A stretch of 64,000 nucleotides of DNA, taken from assembly GCF_002002725.1 (NCBI RefSeq), contig NZ_MUNW01000067.1, positions 38,452-102,451 of the forward strand, given 5' to 3'. The stretch comes from Sinorhizobium sp. A49 (lineage in GTDB: Bacteria; Pseudomonadota; Alphaproteobacteria; Rhizobiales; Rhizobiaceae). The notes below the pieces were generated by a model. The model did not search any database. It saw only the letters and a program-made list of their open reading frames with translations, and was not told the origin of the DNA. How positions within the stretch are numbered: position 1 is the first letter of the stretch; every line of letters begins with the position of its first letter. Shown in pieces: positions 9,101 through 17,983 of this stretch. The translations under genes were made by a program, and so were the position numbers.

Positions 9101-10714
9101 TAGGCTGGTGGCGGAATAATACATCGCCCCGCTGCCGCCCGTAGCCGAGATCGAGGTGTCACTGTACGGCACGCCGACCTCCCCGGCCGTCAATGTCGTT
9201 CCGTCTGCGGGCACAAGAACGACGGCGGGGGCGGCGATGGTGATGTTCACCTGAGTTTGGAAACTATAGGGGCCTGCTGCGCCCGTCGAGCTGTCCGTGA
9301 CCTTCACAGTGAAGAGGAAGTAGCCGCTCTCGGTCGGCGTTCCTGCGACCGCTCCGGTCGCGGTATTGAAGGTCATGCCGTTTGGCAGCATGGGCGAATA
9401 CTCGAACGTGTAAGGCCCGGTCCCGCCAGTGGCGACAATTGTTTGCTTGGGGTAGGCAACGCCGAGGGCACCCGCTAGAAGGGTCGTCGGTGAGAGCGAG
9501 ATGGTCGGCGCGGCGACTGTGAGGGTGTAGTCCTGCGTGCCGGTGCCGCCATTCGCGTCGGTCGCCGTCACCGTAATCGTAGGGAAGCTGCCACCCGCCG
9601 TCGGCGTGCCGCTGAGGACTCCTCCGGCCGAAAGGGTCATGCCCGCCGGAAGTGTCCCATTCGTCACTGCGAATGTGTAAGGCCCCGTGCCGCCGGTGGC
9701 GGTGAACCACGTCGAGCTGTAGGCCACGCCCACTTTGGGGTTGGGCAGGCTCGCGGGCGTCAGTCTGATCGTTGGCGTTACGGTGTGCACGGTGCCGCCG
9801 GTGAAACCCGCGAGCATCGCGTTGCCAGCCCCATCGGCAATGTTCGTGCCACTCTTCGTATCGAGCCGGATTGTGCCAGTTCCGGCAATCCCGCTCACCC
9901 CTACATTGACCGAAGAGCTGCTCGTGCCCGAGACGCTCGCTATCGTTCCGCTGGCAGTTCCAGTTGTCGAGAGGCTGAAATCATCCGTGCTTACATTGGA
10001 AACGGCTTTGGAAAAAGCCACGGCAAACACAACGCTTGTATCCGTTGGCTGAGCTCCGACGACGGGGGTCGTGGAATTCACGACTGGCCGGACGCCATCG
10101 ACCAGAACGTCCGCCGTCGACCCCACACTGTTCAGGACGAGATTGGCAACGTTGCCCGAGGCGTCGATCGTCCCTCCGTTGAGTTGCAGTGACCCAAGGG
10201 AAATCCCGTTAGCATCCAGATCGCCTTCAGCTATCGTGTAGCGAAAAGTGAGTGTCGTGCCCCCGCTGCCGGAAGAATAGTCGGCGTTGCGAGACTGCGA
10301 GCCAATCGTCAGGCCGAGTTGGGGCGTCCCTGTGACCGTAACGGCGCTGCTGAATGTAACGCTGAAGTCGAGGTTTTGACCGATTGCATAGATGCCGTTA
10401 GCCGGAACGGCGACGCTGGCGACAGTCGGATTAGATGCGAATGCTTGCGTGGTCATGGCAGACATGGATGCAAGAACCAGAAGGGGCAGCAAGAGCAATC
10501 GAAGCAAAGCGCGGCCCGCCAAGGCCTTCCCGTTCAGACAAGGAGAATGCTCGGAAAGACCAACTCTACCGCTAAAGCCGACCAACGAAGGCGTAGCGAG
10601 CGTCGACTGAAGAAACTTGATTGCGTTGCGTACATTCTCACGGACGCCTATCAATGACTGAAAAATCTTGGCTATACTCATAGAATTGTGTCCTGCCCCA
10701 GCGATCACACTCAT
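6188..10714 (-). CDS. Giant Ig-repeat surface protein with autotransporter-like beta-barrel
   Basis: The 1508-residue product has an extended signal peptide (residues 1-93; hydrophobic core LLRLLLLPLLVLASM, cleavage near QAFA). Two Ig-like modules (about 96-310) are followed by He_PIG-type putative Ig domains recognised by LPxGMTL...GxxSGTPT near residues 354, 441 and 538, and a Calx-beta-like module (588-697, ending GTIVNDD). Two near-identical 93-residue Ig repeats (703-886) and two more He_PIG modules (930 and 1024) come next. About 270 C-terminal residues (1240-1508) have barrel-strand periodicity and end in ...SKQF. The likely role is adhesion or cell-surface display. ATG at 10681 (residue 12) has a better ribosome-binding site (AGGA, 9 nt away) than the first ATG, so the true start may be there. 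Confidence 0.82.
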   Translation of the reverse strand: MSVIAGAGHNSMSIAKIFQSLIGVRENVRNAIKFLQSTLATPSLVGFSGRVGLSEHSPCLNGKALAGRALLRLLLLPLLVLASMSAMTTQAFASNPTVASVAVPANGIYAIGQNLDFSVTFSSAVTVTGTPQLGLTIGSQSRNADYSSGSGGTTLTFRYTIAEGDLDANGISLGSLQLNGGTIDASGNVANLVLNSVGSTADVLVDGVRPVVNSTTPVVGAQPTDTSVVFAVAFSKAVSNVSTDDFSLSTTGTASGTIASVSGTSSSSVNVGVSGIAGTGTIRLDTKSGTNIADGAGNAMLAGFTGGTVHTVTPTIRLTPASLPNPKVGVAYSSTWFTATGGTGPYTFAVTNGTLPAGMTLSAGGVLSGTPTAGGSFPTITVTATDANGGTGTQDYTLTVAAPTISLSPTTLLAGALGVAYPKQTIVATGGTGPYTFEYSPMLPNGMTFNTATGAVAGTPTESGYFLFTVKVTDSSTGAAGPYSFQTQVNITIAAPAVVLVPADGTTLTAGEVGVPYSDTSISATGGSGAMYYSATSLPTGLSINSSTGAITGTPTVAGTFTFTVWAAGMAGGASSADYEIVITPAPQLSIADVSQSEGNAGTTNFNFTVSLDKPVGAGGVTFDVSTADGTASAPGDYAAKSSTSQSIAAGNSSATFTVIVNGDVDLEPNETFFVNVANVSGATVLDHQAIGTIVNDDAAPGVPTISVSASDSNPVLGSSVTFTATLAGGASPTGTVIFKDGAATLGTGTITGTEATFVTSALALGPHSITAEYAGDSNNTAAASVAVTVTVGQVTPTISVSASNSNPARGAPVTFTATLAGGASPTGTVTFRDGAATLGTGTIIGTKATFVTSALTLGPHSISAEYAGDTNNAAATSAAVTVTVAAPTFVFSPAGGALPAGRAETAYSQSITASASGSTAPISYAVTAGTLPSGLTLDPATGAISGTTTTAGSYSFTITATDSAVPPNSAAASYTVAVKPVVTFSFLPAGGRLAEAMPAEDYSQQISATGGTGTLTYSLASGELPAGMVLNASTGELTGPLNANAEVKQYSFTIEVRDGSGASGTVSYTLKVKERIVTVTDKTIDVAAGGTPANVNLVHGSTGGPFTDAKWTFVEPANAGTASIVRGEFAQASGSAPLGWYLKFIPDPAFSGTVRVGFTLTTALGASDSGTVTYKLGYDPAKVAETIDGLVHGFVRTRQSMISSTIKVPGLLDRRQVKNATNPVTARMTPSEEGVTASFSTSLIQMESARDSADGVAGGYSSPFNIWIDGTLMAHNREENGGKWGSFGMISLGADYLLSEKALVGLSFHFDRMTDPTDADAELTGNGWLAGPYASFEIGKGVFWDTSLLYGGSANDIDTAFWDGGFDTTRWMIDTALMGEWQLDEVTVLTPELRAVYFNEEVEDYSVGNAAGDELTIDGFNAEQFRVSLGAEIARSFTVENGSTLTPKLGVTGGYSGLDGSGAFGSLTAGLTLETADLWMLEASLLFNIEGDGQKSVGGRATASKQF
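8051..8608 (-). repeat. Tandem 279-bp intragenic repeat (two Ig modules)
   Basis: Two copies of a 93-codon unit lie in register (matching blocks start near 8062 and 8341, 279 bp apart). Long stretches are identical, for example the sequence around the FTATLAGGASPTGTV motif. The high DNA identity points to a recent duplication or ongoing homogenisation, so copy number may vary between strains. Confidence 0.8.
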
Positions 10715-11299
10715 TAATAGATAGCGTCACCGTCTTCCCCCGCCTGTCGTGCCGTTCTTTGCTTTCAAAGCCCCAAGATCGACCGAAACTCTCTTGCAGG
10801 ATTTTCTTTCTCAAAGAAAGCAAGAAACACTCGTCCACGTTGAAAAATTGAGATCGCAATAGATCGAAGATACCCTTGCGCCACGTCGGTTTTCCTTCAT
10901 GGACGCGCGTCACTTCGGCGGAATTATTCGGCGGAATTATTTTGTGGGTCTATTGTGACCTGATACGCGCGAAGGATTTCGTCGACGGTCCCTTCAAGGG
11001 AAAGGTCGCAACGATCGTCTGTACACATGGATCGGACGGCGGTTGCAAAGCCGAAACGACAGTTCGCAATCTCTCGGTTGGCGAGGATGATCATGGCACT
11101 CGAACACCGGATGCCTGGCACAGCCAAGGTCATCGACCTTTAGTATAATCACCTCTAGCCTAAGTATATTCCTAATGCGTAAAGCACTAATTTAGACCCA
11201 CCCGATCAAGACATCATGGGCATGAACGCCCACGAATTCGAACTCCCCTCGCACCCTCGCAGCCAGAAAACGCTGAGCCCATTTGAACCTTCTCGGTCA
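10715..11299. other. Intergenic stretch, no confident gene
   Basis: A 69-codon reverse frame at 10924-11133 encodes MTLAVPGIRCSSAMIILANR followed by a C-terminal part rich in acidic residues. It lacks a clear ribosome-binding site or family match, so I do not call it. A direct repeat (GGCGGAATTATT, twice around 10916-10939) lies here. Otherwise nothing is seen before the FixK box at 11300. Confidence 0.4.
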
Positions 11300-11313
11300 T
11301 TGATGCGGATCAA
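11300..11313 (+). promoter_or_regulatory. FixK/Fnr box (TTGATGCGGATCAA)
   Basis: Perfect TTGAT-N4-ATCAA. If it is centred at -41.5, as class II Fnr/FixK promoters are, transcription would start near 11348, 33 nt before the GTG at 11381. It would drive the 101-residue protein and the GMC oxidoreductase. Confidence 0.8.
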
Positions 11314-11380
11314 TGTCGGCTTCAAGCGATTATCGTAGCGTTCTTTCGACTTGGTATCATCGAAGCAAGGGAGCATATCC

Positions 11381-11686
11381 GTGTCTCAAGTTAAGACCTA
11401 TCCGTCGATGGCCTATGTTCCAACAGACTGGTTTTGCATGGATGGCTTGAAGACCTTTGTTTCCGTCGCACGTCTTCAGGCGGACGCTCTGACGACCATC
11501 TTCGAATCTCAGATCTATGCACTAAACCAGCTTTCGCTCCTTTGGGACGCACCTCTTTCTGAGCTTGTCGAGGAACTCTATCTCACATCAAGCCCTGTGC
11601 CTGGCGAAAGGGGACGCGAGGGCTTTCCTATGCCGGCGGAGGGCGACGAAGGCACTGCACTGGACCTTCAGCGCCTGTCTTGTTGA
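11381..11686 (+). CDS. Small uncharacterised protein under a FixK box
   Basis: A 101-residue protein starting at GTG 11381, chosen because AAGGGAG lies 8 nt upstream; an in-frame TTG at 11351 has no such site. The middle (about residues 20-60, DGLKTFVSVARLQADALTTI) looks like an amphipathic helix pair and faintly recalls phasin-like proteins, but I do not recognise the family. The C-terminus is acidic and proline/glycine rich. It lies between a perfect FixK box and a GMC oxidoreductase and is probably co-transcribed with the latter. Function unknown. Confidence 0.55.
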   Translation: MSQVKTYPSMAYVPTDWFCMDGLKTFVSVARLQADALTTIFESQIYALNQLSLLWDAPLSELVEELYLTSSPVPGERGREGFPMPAEGDEGTALDLQRLSC

Positions 11687-11814
11687 GCTCGCGGCGACGA
11701 AAGGCCGGTACGGAACGAGTGGCGGTCAATCGGTGATGGACAAATTCTGACCGCTCCAAGGCAGTCTTCGATGCCATAAGGACGCATCCCTTTTCGTGAA
11801 GAAAATTTGCTCAA

Positions 11815-13530
11815 ATGAGAATTGTGCGGCTTTCGGAGTTCGACGACAATTCAACCATCATGGCCGATATGGTCATCGTCGGGGCTGGCCCGGTAGGGTT
11901 GACGATAGCGGAGCACTGTTGCCGGCAGGGCAGACGGGTCATTCTCGTCGAAAGTGGGCTTGAAACCGAAAATCCTGAGCATTCAGCGCTCAACGAGGTG
12001 GAGAACGTCGGCGAACTCCAACAAGAAGCACAGATCCGCAAGAGGGTGGAATTTCACGGTTCGCAAGCCAAGTTCTGGTCACCTGACGTGCAACCCTTTG
12101 GCGTACGATGCCGAGCGCTCGGGGGTTCCACGCATGCATGGGCAGGAAAATCGGCCCCGTTTGATGCGCTAGACTTTCAGGCCCGAAGCTGGGTTCCCCA
12201 TTCGGGTTGGCCCGTCGATCGTGAACACATCGTGCCCTACCTGCATCGCGCCATGAAAGTCCTGAACCTCAGTCCAAAGGCACCGCCGGAATGCTTTGAC
12301 ACCGGAGGACTACGCTCATTTTACTGGCAATTTGCTCGCTCGCGCGTCGATCGCCTCGATGTCATGCGGTTCGGACCAGAATTCCTGGGGCGGCAACCGG
12401 CCGATATTGACGTTCTCCTCGACGCGACAGTGAGAAACATCGGGCTGAATAGCGATGTGTCTCGGTTTTCTCATATCGACGTCGTCAGCATCGGCGGCAA
12501 GCACGCGCGCATTGAGGCGGAAATTTGCGTGCTGGCTGCCGGCGGAATTGAGAATGCCCGATTGTTGCTAGCGTCCACCGAGGTCCTTTCAAAAGGGGTA
12601 GGCAACCACAACGATGTCGTCGGGCGATATCTGATGGACCACGTTGAGGCACGTGTGGGGCGGTTCCCGACCGATCAAATGGCACGGCTCACGAAGCTAT
12701 TCGGGTTTTATGGTGTTCACCATGAAAAACGGGCGCACATGTTCGCCCACGGCCTTGCCTTAACCGATGGCGCGCAGGAACGGGAACAGGTCTTGAATGC
12801 GGCCGTCTTCTTTTCGACCGAACGTGCGCCGGACGACCCATGGGTTGCCTTGAAGAAACTGTTGCGTTCGCGCAGCGACGATATCGGACGTGATATTCTT
12901 TCCGTCGCCGCCGGTTCTGGCTTCATCGCCAGGGGGATCGGGATGAAGATCCTTTCTGACCGTCGTACGCCCAAGGTCTTCAAGGACCTTGTGGTCAACG
13001 CTGCAATCGCTCTTTCGCCCAATCTCGTAGCCGATGAGTTCCAGTCCCAAGGTCTGCCACGCAAACTGACTGGTTTGCGCATGGAGGCGATCTGCGAGCA
13101 GGCGCCAAATCCGGCAAGCCGGATCAGTCTCAGCGACCGGAAGGACAAGTTCGGCGTACCGATTGCCAAGATCGATTGGCGGATCGGTGATCTCGAGCGC
13201 AAGACATTGCTCAGGACCGCTGAACTGTCCCATCAAGCCCTTGCCCAAGCAGGGCTTGCGACCCCAAGTCTGGAATCCTGGGTCACAGAGCGACGAACAC
13301 AGGATCTCGTCATCATTGACATGGCGCATACACTCGGAACGACGCGCATGTCGACAAACCCGAGAACGGGTGTTGTTGACGTCAACTGCAAAGTCCATGG
13401 CATCAACAACTTGTACGTCGCCGGCGGCTCGGTGTTTCCAACCAGCGGCCACGCCAATCCAACGTTGATGATCCTTTCACTTGCCATTCGATTGGCCGAT
13501 CATTTGAACCTGGAGCTTGCGCGAGGGTAG
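11815..13530 (+). CDS. GMC-family FAD-dependent oxidoreductase
   Basis: A 571-residue protein. The N-terminal FAD-binding Rossmann motif is VIVGAGPVGLTIAEHC (residues 20-35) with a downstream acidic VESG. The C-terminal GMC domain has AHTLGTTRMS (near residue 505), VHGINNLYVAGGSVFPT and a closing GHANPTLMILSLAIRLADHL. The family oxidises alcohols, sugars or polyols with FAD; membrane versions pair with cytochrome and small subunits, none of which is visible here. It follows the small protein at 11381 by about 130 bp and is likely in the same FixK-controlled unit. No Tat or Sec signal is seen, so it is probably cytoplasmic. Substrate unknown. Confidence 0.82.
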   Translation: MRIVRLSEFDDNSTIMADMVIVGAGPVGLTIAEHCCRQGRRVILVESGLETENPEHSALNEVENVGELQQEAQIRKRVEFHGSQAKFWSPDVQPFGVRCRALGGSTHAWAGKSAPFDALDFQARSWVPHSGWPVDREHIVPYLHRAMKVLNLSPKAPPECFDTGGLRSFYWQFARSRVDRLDVMRFGPEFLGRQPADIDVLLDATVRNIGLNSDVSRFSHIDVVSIGGKHARIEAEICVLAAGGIENARLLLASTEVLSKGVGNHNDVVGRYLMDHVEARVGRFPTDQMARLTKLFGFYGVHHEKRAHMFAHGLALTDGAQEREQVLNAAVFFSTERAPDDPWVALKKLLRSRSDDIGRDILSVAAGSGFIARGIGMKILSDRRTPKVFKDLVVNAAIALSPNLVADEFQSQGLPRKLTGLRMEAICEQAPNPASRISLSDRKDKFGVPIAKIDWRIGDLERKTLLRTAELSHQALAQAGLATPSLESWVTERRTQDLVIIDMAHTLGTTRMSTNPRTGVVDVNCKVHGINNLYVAGGSVFPTSGHANPTLMILSLAIRLADHLNLELARG

Positions 13531-13671
13531 GTCATGCCCTCTTTCCCAGCGGCAGGAAACGCACGCCGGTGTCGTAACCAAACCAGATTTGTACGGCGCT
13601 AAACTTGCCAACAGCGGTTCGCGAAAGCAGATCGCAATCAGCGCCGAGACCGGGGAGGTCCATCAACTGTC

Positions 13672-15765
13672 TCAGGCCGCAGCATCCCCTTCCGCCAGCA
13701 ATGCAGCCTGAGCCTTCTTGGCCTCCTGCTGGAGTTGATGGGCAGCGGCCGCGTTGTCACCGCTCCCCTCCACATGAACGGTGGGGACGGCAATCTTGAT
13801 ACCGTTTTCGTCGAATGCCTTCTTGATCATGACGAAGGCACGCCTTCTGATGGCGAACTGCACTCCGGGCTTGGTCATGAGCTTGAGCCTCAGAACGATT
13901 GCAAAGTCGCCGAAGCTGTCCACCCCCTGCATCTTCAGCGGCTGCAGTGTGTCCGCGGCGAATTCTGGATCAGCGGCAAGGTCCTGACCGATCTTCTTGA
14001 TGAGTTTCCGCGCCAATTCAATATCGGAGTCATAGGTCACATTAATCGTCATCTTGTCGATCACCCAGTCACGGCTCAGGTTCTGGATTGCTCCGAGCTC
14101 CCCGAACGGAACCGTGAAGATGGGACCACGATGGTGCCTGAGCCGGACGGACCGCAGGCTGAATGATTCCACCGTTCCCTTGTAACTGCCGCTCTGGATG
14201 TATTCGCCGACACGGAACGCATCATCGAGCATGTAGAACACGCCGCTTAAGATGTCCTTCACCAAGGTTTGCGAGCCAAACCCGATTGCGACGCCGAAGA
14301 TGCCGGCCCCCGCAATCAACGGCGCGATCTGGACGCCGAGCCCAGACAGGATCGTCAACACCGCGATTGCACCGATGAAAACCGCCAAAGTATTGCGGAA
14401 AATAGGCAGGAGCGTTCGCAACCTGCCGCTTCGCGCCAGCTCATCCGTGGTCGTTCCCGAATGTTCGGCAAGATCCATTCGATAGGCAATCAGCGCCTTG
14501 GACGCTTGCCAGAGCAAGTCGGCAAACAGCAAGACAACAATGGCATTCAGTATGCCATTGACTATCAGCCCGCCGATCTGGCTGCCGACCAGCGCTGCAG
14601 AGCTGTAGCGCCAGGCATAGGCTAACCAGGCAACGGCCGCAGCGATAACGAGGGCGCGGGCACCCCTGACGATCGTCACACTGAGCACAATACCCAGGGC
14701 ACCGCCCAGTCGCACCTTGTCGGCGACGACTTGAGCAATTTGTCCTGCGCCGCGGGTTGCCGCTGGAAGAACCAACGAATAGATGCCGACGAACAGCAAG
14801 CCAATCAGTCCACCGACCCATGCAAGCCACAACGCAAGCAAATAGAGGGTGAGGAGCGCACGGACGATCGGAGTCCTTTCAGACCCCGGACGGCGCCAGA
14901 CAATTTCAATTGCAACACCAAGGACCCCCAGCCCGAACGCCAACGCTGCAAGCCTCGTCACATCCGCTGAAAAGTCCACGGACCGCATGACGCTTACGGC
15001 GGCCCAGCCGAACAACGAGAAACCGGCGATCAGACCGATCCGTCGAAGCCAGTATCGCCCTGCACCATCGCCAGGACCTACCCCCTCCGACTGATCCAAC
15101 GGCACACTGCCAGCCCCGCCGAACGCAATCGAAAAGCGCGCCGCCGCATAGACAAACCGGTATGCGATCACTGCCACGAGCATCGTCAACACGACCTTGC
15201 GCAGCAATGGTGGCCATTCGAACGCGAGGAACGATCCAACGCTCGCCAGCGAAAACATCGAAAGCGCGATGGCTTGCGAGGCCATGGTCTGTTGTAGGCC
15301 TACTCTCTCGGTTGGTACCCGCCGAAGGGCCAGCCTGACCAGCCACTCCACGCCACATCCGATGGCAAGGACAACTGCCAGGATCCCGATGACGAGACCG
15401 GGCTTGCCCGAATTCACGTCTTTGGTCACCACGTCCACAGCGCGATTGAACTCAACCGGCACGCGGCGGGCAGCCCCTGCCAGTGCTTCGATCCGGGCGT
15501 CGACTGTGGCTTCCCAGTCCAACAGGGCATCGGAAAGATGCGAATCCGTTGGTGTGACTGGAACGGCGCTCTTGCCTTCCAAATACGCCTTGACTTCTGG
15601 GGTGTTCGCCAGATCGATGAACTGACGCACCTTTTCGGAAGGCGGGCTGCCAGGAGCGGTTGTTTGCGCGCCAGATACGCCCTGCAGCGTCAGGAGCAGG
15701 AAGGCTGCGAGCGGCAAAGTCCGCAGAACGGGCACCCGCGCAATTCGGCTCAATAAATTGAACAT
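13672..15765 (-). CDS. MscS-family mechanosensitive ion channel with signal peptide
   Basis: A 697-residue protein from ATG 15765 (MFNLLSRIARVPVLRTLPLA), chosen because a Sec signal peptide ending near VSGAQ follows at once; an upstream in-frame ATG at 15873 would add 36 charged residues. It has a periplasmic N-terminal domain, then about ten membrane segments. The pore helix contains GAGIFGVAIGFGSQTLVKDILSG (about residues 483-505), the hallmark of MscS TM3. The beta domain follows (VESFSLRSVRLRHHRG), then a C-terminal alpha/beta domain and an alanine-rich coiled tail. It would release osmolytes under hypo-osmotic tension. A perfect FixK box lies about 183 bp upstream, suggesting microaerobic control. 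Confidence 0.87.
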   Translation of the reverse strand: MFNLLSRIARVPVLRTLPLAAFLLLTLQGVSGAQTTAPGSPPSEKVRQFIDLANTPEVKAYLEGKSAVPVTPTDSHLSDALLDWEATVDARIEALAGAARRVPVEFNRAVDVVTKDVNSGKPGLVIGILAVVLAIGCGVEWLVRLALRRVPTERVGLQQTMASQAIALSMFSLASVGSFLAFEWPPLLRKVVLTMLVAVIAYRFVYAAARFSIAFGGAGSVPLDQSEGVGPGDGAGRYWLRRIGLIAGFSLFGWAAVSVMRSVDFSADVTRLAALAFGLGVLGVAIEIVWRRPGSERTPIVRALLTLYLLALWLAWVGGLIGLLFVGIYSLVLPAATRGAGQIAQVVADKVRLGGALGIVLSVTIVRGARALVIAAAVAWLAYAWRYSSAALVGSQIGGLIVNGILNAIVVLLFADLLWQASKALIAYRMDLAEHSGTTTDELARSGRLRTLLPIFRNTLAVFIGAIAVLTILSGLGVQIAPLIAGAGIFGVAIGFGSQTLVKDILSGVFYMLDDAFRVGEYIQSGSYKGTVESFSLRSVRLRHHRGPIFTVPFGELGAIQNLSRDWVIDKMTINVTYDSDIELARKLIKKIGQDLAADPEFAADTLQPLKMQGVDSFGDFAIVLRLKLMTKPGVQFAIRRRAFVMIKKAFDENGIKIAVPTVHVEGSGDNAAAAHQLQQEAKKAQAALLAEGDAAA

Positions 15766-15947
15766 GTTTCGGCTTCGCCTATCTTGGCGCCTTCCTTCAA
15801 CAGGCTTTGGTTGCCGTCGCGCACGTCCAGGACTGTGTTCGTGACGACATGACCTGTGATCGACGCTTTCCACCAGGCATGACTTCGCAGTTCACCGCCA
15901 TGACCAGAGGCATTTTTCAGACGATATAGCTAATTTAGCGATCCGCG

Positions 15948-15961
15948 TTGATCCGCATCAA
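15948..15961 (-). promoter_or_regulatory. FixK/Fnr box (TTGATCCGCATCAA)
   Basis: Perfect TTGAT-N4-ATCAA in the gap between the MscS gene (-) and the CYTH gene (+). It is about 183 bp from the preferred MscS start, about 75 bp from the alternative start at 15873, and more than 340 bp from the CYTH start, so the reverse gene is the better target. The rest of the 15766-16303 gap holds nothing I recognise. Confidence 0.7.
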
Positions 15962-16303
15962 ATCGGCATTTAAGCGGCAGAGCACAGTGGATGTCTGGCC
16001 ATCGATTCCGTTAAATCCGGTGCTTTCGCGGCGATCACCCCAACGCGCAACGGATGAAGTCCGATGCTGCAGTGTATTAGGGTATGGTGTGTCATCAATC
16101 GTCACCAGTCGCTGCAGAAACTTGTTCCTGATCAAAGTCCGACCTCGATCTTTGCCTTACACTGGTATCGGTCCGAGAGGCCCCGTGAAAAATCGTCATG
16201 GACAGTCGTCTTACTGCGCGTCGGCAAATTCCGAGATCGGGATTGCGATGGAATTGGCAGCGCACCGTTTCGGACGATGTTTCCGTTTACGTGAGGAGTT
16301 GAC

Positions 16304-16789
16304 ATGACAGCTGAGATCGAGCGGAAATTCAAGGTATCGAACGATCGTTGGCGCCAACACGCTTCCGTCGGGATCGAACTGCGCCAAGCCTACATCATGG
16401 CGTCGAAGGACCGCATCCTGCGCGTCAGGACCATTGATGCACATCGTGCAGTACTCACCGTCAAGATCCGCATCGGTCGCCTGCAACGGGACGAATACGA
16501 ATATGAAATCCCCTACCTGGATGCGATCGAGATGTTTGCGCGTGCTCTCGGAAAGATAATCGAAAAGACCCGCCATGAAGTCGAGTTTGGTGGGCATCTC
16601 TGGGAGGTAGATGTCTATTCCGGCGAACACCGTGGCCTTGTGACTGCGGAAGTTGAGCTGGCGAACTGTGACGATGTCCCCCCGCAGCCTACGTGGATCG
16701 GACCTGAAATAACTGGGAACCAGCTCTATTCGAACAGAGCGATGGCAATGAGGCGTGCAACGGCAAGCCTCTGTGCTGGCGTGAACTGA
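16304..16789 (+). CDS. CYTH-domain phosphohydrolase (triphosphate tunnel metalloenzyme)
   Basis: A 161-residue single-domain protein. The CYTH signature EIERKF is at residues 4-9, followed by ILRVRT, LTVK, EYEYEIP, KTRHEV, WEVDVYSGEHRGL and AEVEL, giving the alternating charged residues that line the triphosphate tunnel. Family members hydrolyse tripolyphosphate or thiamine triphosphate, or act as class IV adenylate cyclases. Single-domain bacterial versions with EIERKF are mostly inorganic triphosphatases. ATG 16304 follows GAGGAG with good spacing. No polyphosphate gene is adjacent, so the substrate is open. Confidence 0.82.
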   Translation: MTAEIERKFKVSNDRWRQHASVGIELRQAYIMASKDRILRVRTIDAHRAVLTVKIRIGRLQRDEYEYEIPYLDAIEMFARALGKIIEKTRHEVEFGGHLWEVDVYSGEHRGLVTAEVELANCDDVPPQPTWIGPEITGNQLYSNRAMAMRRATASLCAGVN

Positions 16790-17133
16790 TAACAACCGTC
16801 TGTGCGGCCGGCGCATCGGCAGAGGCCCTGGAGGATCGCCGCATAACCGAGCATTATCGGGAATGTGTCCGCCATATTGATCCCATTCTGGCTGCCCCGC
16901 GAACGAAGGTTCAGCGCCGGTTGAGACCACGAGACTGACGGAATGACGCGTGCCGCGGTGTGATTGACGACCACCCGATCACTGCATCGCTTGCGGACGC
17001 AGTGGGCTAACGCGCAGTTGTATAACCTCTGACGCCGCATTGCGCTCGACCAACGCCCATTTTACCTCATTGGTGACCAAGACCGCGCGAACGCCAAGGC
17101 GGATGGCGAGTGGCGGGAGACGCTACAATTGGT
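16790..17133. other. Intergenic stretch, nothing recognised
   Basis: Neither strand carries a frame with a family signature or a good ribosome-binding site. Confidence 0.5.
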
Positions 17134-17889
17134 CTAGTCGAACATACACGGCCAGCTTTTCGGGGCAGAAATCCCGCGCGGTAGTTTTGTGGCCGCGTCC
17201 CCGCATGCTGCATCAATTTGCGATTGCCGTAACCCTGTGGCGGCTGAGATATCGACACCCTCCAACCTCGTTAGAAATAGGATGGCTTGATCAAGTTCAA
17301 TCGAACCCGCGAATGAAGCACCGCTGAAGTCGGCCCGCGACAGATTAGCGAGCGTAAATCGGACGTCTTCCAGTTTCGCACCGACGAACTTGGCCCGTCC
17401 GAGCTCCGCCTTCTCGAAATTGGCTTTCTTTAGCCGCGCTCGGCCGAAGTCCGCACGTTGCAATTCGGCGCCGGCAAAGCTGACGGCCTGGGCGGAAAAC
17501 GCAACGAAATTGGCCCTGTGTGCCTCTATACGCGTGAACGCTGCGTTGTCGGCATTTGCCCCGGCAAGAGACGCGCGCACTAGCTTTGCCTTTTCAAAAT
17601 TGGCGAAGTTAAGATGGGATTCGCGCAGATCGGTCATGGAGAAATCCGCGCCAAATAGGTTGGCGCCTTCCAGATTGGCGCCTGCGAGCATAAGCCGGCT
17701 CTTATCGCAGCTGCTCCAGTTCAGCCCGGGCGCCGGCCAGCTTTTACAGTGTGCAGCATGCGCGGAACCGTTGAAGGCGAGGACCAGGCACCACACCAAA
17801 GTCAGGCAAAGTGAATTTGTGACTGCCTCGTTGGCATGGTCAGTCCGACTGGGTCTGAAGCGTAAAGTCATCAAGGGGCCTCGTACCAT
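17134..17889 (-). CDS. Secreted pentapeptide-repeat protein
   Basis: A 251-residue protein with an N-terminal signal peptide (NSLCLTLVWCLVLAFNGSAHA, cleavage near residue 45). From about residue 65 to 205 it has pentapeptide repeats of the A(D/N)LxX type: LAGANLEGANLFGADF, ANFEKAKLVRASLAGAN, FGRARLKKANFEKAELG, LANLSRADFSGASF. These fold into a right-handed quadrilateral beta helix. The C-terminal tail has two cysteines (ACGD, WPC), which suits a disulfide in the periplasm. The binding partner is unknown. Start may instead be the ATG at 17871. Confidence 0.82.
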   Translation of the reverse strand: MVRGPLMTLRFRPSRTDHANEAVTNSLCLTLVWCLVLAFNGSAHAAHCKSWPAPGLNWSSCDKSRLMLAGANLEGANLFGADFSMTDLRESHLNFANFEKAKLVRASLAGANADNAAFTRIEAHRANFVAFSAQAVSFAGAELQRADFGRARLKKANFEKAELGRAKFVGAKLEDVRFTLANLSRADFSGASFAGSIELDQAILFLTRLEGVDISAATGLRQSQIDAACGDAATKLPRGISAPKSWPCMFD

Positions 17890-17983
17890 GTCTCATTCGA
17901 AATCTTGCCGGGCGGGTTTGGAAAAGTTTGTACCGATTGATACGGTCGGTCAGGCGTGTTCCATTTGAGGGACTCCTGCCCGT

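Noticed and set aside
10924..11133. 69-codon reverse frame between the Ig-repeat gene and the first FixK box
   Set aside because: No clear ribosome-binding site, no recognised family and atypical composition; described only within the intergenic entry.
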